DNA of 64,000 bases, taken from assembly GCA_036874045.1 (NCBI GenBank), contig CM072336.1, positions 23,635,501 through 23,699,500 of the forward strand. Reading direction: 5' to 3'. The notes beneath the pieces were generated by a model. It did no database searches, had not been told where the DNA came from, and saw only the letters and a program-made list of their open reading frames with translations. Origin of the DNA: Cymodocea nodosa (Eukaryota; Streptophyta; Magnoliopsida; Alismatales; Cymodoceaceae). The position numbers were made by a program, and so were the translations under genes. Every line of letters starts with the position of its first letter. Position 1 is the first letter of the stretch. Shown here in pieces: positions 59,689 to 64,000 of the stretch.

Positions 59689-62600
59689 ATGAATGGTGAG
59701 AATCTAATTAATCTAACCCATCTCTCTTCTCCCTCTACCTACTCTTATGGCAAAGCCTTGAGTTCTTGGAAGACTGACTCCTGCATGTAGGCAAATACCC
59801 GCAGGTCAACAGCTCATAATGTTGGGTTGCTGTCTCTTCTTCTTACCTCCCCCAGGAGGAAGTGGTTATGGGTTACAGTGGTCATCCTCCTCCTCCTGCT
59901 CTACGTCCACGTCTACCATGGCAGCACCTCTTCTGTGAGTAGTTCTTCCTTTACATTCTGAAAAAAGTAAATTGCAGCAAACTGCAGTGGTTATTCAATC
60001 TGACAGTTTTTTTCTTAAGATTTCTTCTCTTGCAATGGAATAGAAGATCAATTGAATTGTATTGTTTCACCATCACATCAAAAGTTTTTTGTAAAAAAAT
60101 CAAAATATTTCATAAATTCTCACGACAATTTTATATAATTTTTTAGTGCCATCATCATGAAATTTCTTACTATCGTCTCACATACACGAAAATGATTTAC
60201 CGTGCTTGTCACCCATGTATTTAAATGAATCCAGTTGTAAGCAATACACAATAGTATCAGGAAAACTATCCCTTGTTCTTTAAGTAAAACATACACTATT
60301 CATTGGTCACAATAAAAAGTCACATGTACATCTTCACTGTATTCCAAAAATTGCCTGGTGTAATATGAACGCATTATCGTGTCATAAAGAATTCAAGATA
60401 TACATGTTTAGGTACTGCTGGCTTTTGGATTATAGATGGATGGATTAATAATATTAATTGTATTCAACACGCCTGACGTATATTTGTTCTTGGCAAAAAT
60501 TGACGCAGTCAATCAGAAGGCCATCATTCACAGTTCAAAAAAAAAAAACACCAAATCAGCTGCCACCATTCACATGTGAAATGCAAAGCAAGAACCTCAC
60601 ATGCCCACCACCACCACCAACTATGTCCCTCAACCACCCAAAGGCACCTTCTCCAGTGTGCCCAGAGTACTTCCGATGGATCCACGAGGATCTCCGACCA
60701 TGGAGGGAGACAGGCATCAAAAAGGAGACAATGGACAAGGCATCTAAACTTGCCAATTTTCGACTAGTGATAGTGGGTGGCAAGGCCTATGTGGAGCGGT
60801 ACCAGATGTCAGTACAGTCAAGGGAGGTGTTCACGTTATGGAGCCTACTCCAACTCCTTCGAAGGTACCCTGGCCGCCTACCAGATGTTGATCTTGCATT
60901 CAATGGTGGTGACTTGCCTCGAGTGACAGCCTTCAAGTACCGACGGCCTCAGACAACCCCACCGGCATTGTTCCATTACTGTAGTGCTCACTACTCGCTT
61001 GACATTCTCTTCCCAGACTGGTCCTTCTGGGGTTGGTATAGCATCAATCAATCTTACATTAGTCTATGCATTCATCTCGTCTTTGATAATGTATCTATGT
61101 AGTTTCTAGAAAAGATGAATTAGATACAACATGTTTTTAAAATTAAGGATAGAAAAGACGAGGATAACTTGTGTGAGAAAAATATTATAAGTTAGAAATC
61201 AATATTAGGTTTTAATCACCTCAGGTTTAGAGGTTAAATTCCAATGGAGATCAATGATATGAAACACTGAAATCACAATCATATTCATGCAATTCATGCC
61301 TACTTTGAGAGTATACATGTACATCCTCCAATGTTTTTAAGAATGGTATAGGATGAACAACATGAAATCATATCAGTGTGACATGAGATATCTATTCTAA
61401 TATCATTTAACTTGAAGGCCTGATATCAAAATGAAGCCCTGGGCTTTGATATTGGAGGAGGTGAAGGAAGAGAACAAGAGGAAGAGATGGGTAGATAGGG
61501 TGCCCTACGCATATTGGAAAGGGAACCCAGGCATGGGCAATCAAAGGAGACATATGGTTAATAAGTGCAATGCTACGACTGAGCAAGATTGGAATGCTCA
61601 CTTATTTGTTCAGGTGATAGTACGGATTGATTTATACATACATGCATTATTATAAAGCATGCATACTGGCACTTTAATTAGGGTTTTTAGCATACAAGTT
61701 CTGTTTTGTGAGTGAAATGAACTCCTACAGGATTGGCGTGCAGAATCAAGACAAGGGTTCAAGGACTCTGGTTTGCCAAGTCAATGCAAGTATAGGTAAA
61801 TGTTTTTTCAGATATTGGTAATGTTTTTGCCTGGATTTAAAGACAGAACCTTTTTTGATCTTATAAAGTGAGAAAATACCAACTGTACTATCTGCTATTG
61901 GTAGTATAGGTAAATGTGTGTATACATGTATCAGCTTAACTTTGTTATATATGCATATATACATAGGGTTTATTTTTGATGTGATCTGTAACTATTTTAC
62001 TAAAAGGTGATACACCATTTTCACCCACTAAAATCATATTAAAATAGTATCAGTAACACCAGAAAAGACAAATAATATCAATGGCACCTAAAAAATTGAT
62101 AAAAATAATTCAAAAAATGCTTTTGCAATAACATCATACAAAATTCAACTCCTAAAATACTTGTATATACACTTGTAAAAATAAAAAGGATAGTATGAGT
62201 ATTTATAAATAGTACAACTAATATTAAATGCATCTTTTTGTACTATTGGATCTCAATAAAAGAACTTGTATTAATCAATATCTTTTTTTATCCAAAATAT
62301 GACAATCACATCAAAATCCAACACTATATGTACATGTAACCCCATCATTATCTTATGTTGCAATTTCTTAGATATGGCCATACTCTTATTAAGTTGCAAT
62401 GCTTTCTGTATGCTGCAACCCAGTACGTTACTCTGGTTCACCCAACTATGGTCATATTTTGTCAGACAGAGAAATAATTATAAATTGGTAGCTACAAATG
62501 TATAATTCCAATTTAAATCTAACCATTCATAATTTTGAATGAATTATCAAGATTTAAATTTATGATCCATGAAAATTTTCATTTTTAAGAAAATTCATTG

Positions 62601-63420
62601 AAAAACAAAAAATGAAAATTTAAAAAAATACAAAATGAATTAAAAGAATCATTTTCATAACTAATGGCCAGTAGATTTTTTTATTTGCAAACTAACTTTG
62701 TTGAGTGTCTCTCTCTACTTCTATCTATGTGTGTGTACACACAAGTGTGGGTGTGTGTGATTTTTTAAACTTGTTTTGTTAATTGAATATTGTAGGTATA
62801 AAATCTACATAGAGGGAAGAGCATGGTCAGCAAGCCAAAAGTACATCATGGCGTGTGATTCCCCCACCCTATTCGTCACTGCAAAGTACTACGAGTTCTT
62901 CACCCGGAGTCTAATGCCCTTGCAACACTATTGGCCCATCAAGAACGTTGACACCTGTGACTCCATCAAATTTGCCGTTGAGTGGGGAAACCAACACAAG
63001 GAAGAGGTACACATGTACATTAAATGCATGCATATATGTTCCCAACCCTTGATTGATGAATTGCATGAGCAGGCAGAGGCAATTGGGAGGAACGGGAGCA
63101 AGTTCATGATGGAAAATCTGACGATGGATCATGTGTATGACTACATGTTCCACTTGTTGAATGAGTACTCTAAGCTCCTCAGGTACAAGCCCACCGTGCC
63201 CTCGAAGGCTGTCGAGATATGTTCAGAGGCAATGGCTTGTCAAAAAGAAGGATTAACGAAGGAGTTCATGATGAGGACAAAGGTGAACGTCTCACAATCT
63301 TCTGACCCATGTGCCTTGCCCCCTCCCTTTGATCCATCAGAATTAAAAGCCATGCAAGAGAAGAAGCTTAACCTAATGAGACAAGTCAAGGTGTGGGAGA
63401 AAAACAATCGAAGTGCTTGA
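59689..63420 (+). CDS. GT90 O-glycosyltransferase (DUF821, rumi/KDELC-like), 507 aa
   Basis: Exons: 59689-59786, 59856-59934, 60509-61035, 61418-61613, 61731-61795, 62796-63006, 63073-63420; 1524 nt, GT-AG, phases agree. A type II membrane protein: RKWLWVTVVILLLLLYVHVY is the anchor, probably in Golgi or ER. The luminal DUF821/GT90 domain contains CPEYFRWIHEDLRPW, FRLVIVGGKAYVERY, DWSFWGWPDIKMKPW, DRVPYAYWKGNPGM, YKIYIEGRAWSASQKYIMAC and FFTRSLMPLQHYWPI. Animal relatives (POGLUT1/rumi) add O-glucose or xylose to EGF repeats; plant members are thought to modify cell-wall polysaccharides (DUF821 xylosyl/arabinosyl activity). The acceptor here is unknown. Exons 3-7 are secure. The first exon and its 69-bp intron are inferred: AT|G across this junction makes a Met directly before RKWLWV, and translation could instead start there if the upstream ATG is not used. 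The last intron (63007-63072) is 66 bp and free of stops. Confidence 0.85.
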
Positions 63421-64000
63421 TCATGCATGCTTATAAATGGGTCTTTGATAGATCATTTGCAAAGAACAATTCTACATATATTCTCTCATTCTCAATTGTA
63501 TTTTCATCTACCAAAAGCATAGAAGATCATTTGCACTCCAATTTTTGTATTCTCGGGAGTGTAAATGTGGTGCCAAAATGCTCTCTAACTTTAAAGGAGA
63601 GAAACTAAGTAGAACCTCATAACACAATTGTACGTGAATGATAGATGTTTGCCATTGCTAAACCAATATAGAATCCTCTTGTGTTCTTGTGGTGTGATTC
63701 TTATTTATAGGTGTGTTTGTTTCATTTATTACAAATTAATCAATAAATTTCTTCATTTTTTTCAATTTATGTTTTATTTGATCATGTAAGTAGTATTAGA
63801 GCATTGATTTTTTGTCTAGAAATCATCTTTGATTTTTCATTTTTTTCTTGATGTATGACTTCTCCTTTCTATGCTACTTTCGTCAAAGGTCATTCAACCA
63901 CTATCCCCCCTTATTTGATGACTCTAATTATCAATATTGGAAGTATTGATGATGATTTACTTCTAATCATAGGATTTTTGCATCAAATGACAATTTTGCA
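63421..64000. other. GT90 3'UTR and downstream DNA
   Basis: No gene was recognised. The ORF at 63393-63608 is a read-through of the last exon in another frame. Candidate polyadenylation words (AATAAA-like, for example in TCAATAAATTT at 63750) are present. Confidence 0.45.

Noticed and set aside
1-64000. tRNA, rRNA, CRISPR or bacterial-type operons
   Set aside because: I looked for box B-like words and regular spaced repeats and saw none; the DNA is eukaryotic throughout. A tRNA scan would be needed to exclude single tRNA genes.

Overview
This is nuclear DNA from a flowering plant. It carries plant-specific families (a DVL/ROTUNDIFOLIA small peptide, a PIN-LIKES carrier, a group C MAP kinase), intron-rich genes with GT-AG junctions, AT-rich introns and intergenic DNA, and typical plant transposon debris. 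Several first exons are GC-rich with (GCC)n or (GAA)n tracts. That would suit a monocot or an early-branching angiosperm, but the species cannot be fixed from the sequence.

Layout: (1) 251-819, minus: 5' end of a VPS26C (DSCR3-like) gene running off the left edge. (2) 3345-3479, plus: a 44-residue DVL/RTFL peptide gene. (3) 4902-6720, minus: ASF1 histone chaperone, 3 exons, one GC-AG intron. (4) 6850-10380: AT-rich DNA with a probable foldback element. (5) 10848-11426, minus: FAM133-like Lys/Ser/Arg-rich protein with a 5'UTR intron. (6) 16150-17240, minus: LINE reverse-transcriptase relic. (7) 17740-21217, minus: PhnP-like metallo-hydrolase, 9 coding exons. (8) 23863-25221, plus: PILS auxin carrier, intronless CDS. 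(9) 27093-39257, minus: TTC5-like TPR/OB protein, 13 exons, with a 5 kb intron full of transposon fragments (LINE endonuclease, Harbinger transposase, a minisatellite and an array of small palindromes). (10) 41171-45620, plus: mitochondrial methionyl-tRNA formyltransferase, 11 exons. (11) 45780-46370: Ty3/gypsy gag fossil, followed at 47431-47710 by a broken two-exon gene fragment. (12) 48056-49813, minus: group C MAP kinase with a TEY loop. (13) 52600-56220: old Ty1/copia fossil. (14) 59689-63420, plus: GT90 (DUF821/rumi-like) O-glycosyltransferase, 7 exons.

The genes are unrelated housekeeping, signalling and developmental loci, each with its own promoter; there is no operon or cluster logic. 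I rebuilt the coding models by hand from splice sites, reading phase and family memory. The exon sums come out in frame for all complete genes: ASF1 191 aa, hydrolase 329, PILS 452, TTC5-like 422, FMT 369, MAPK 368, GT90 507. I did not find a new multi-gene system. The most unusual points are an apparent GA-AG intron in the TTC5-like gene, a GC-AG intron in ASF1, the DVL micro-gene, the palindrome array in the large intron, and a possible start codon joined by splicing in the GT90 gene.
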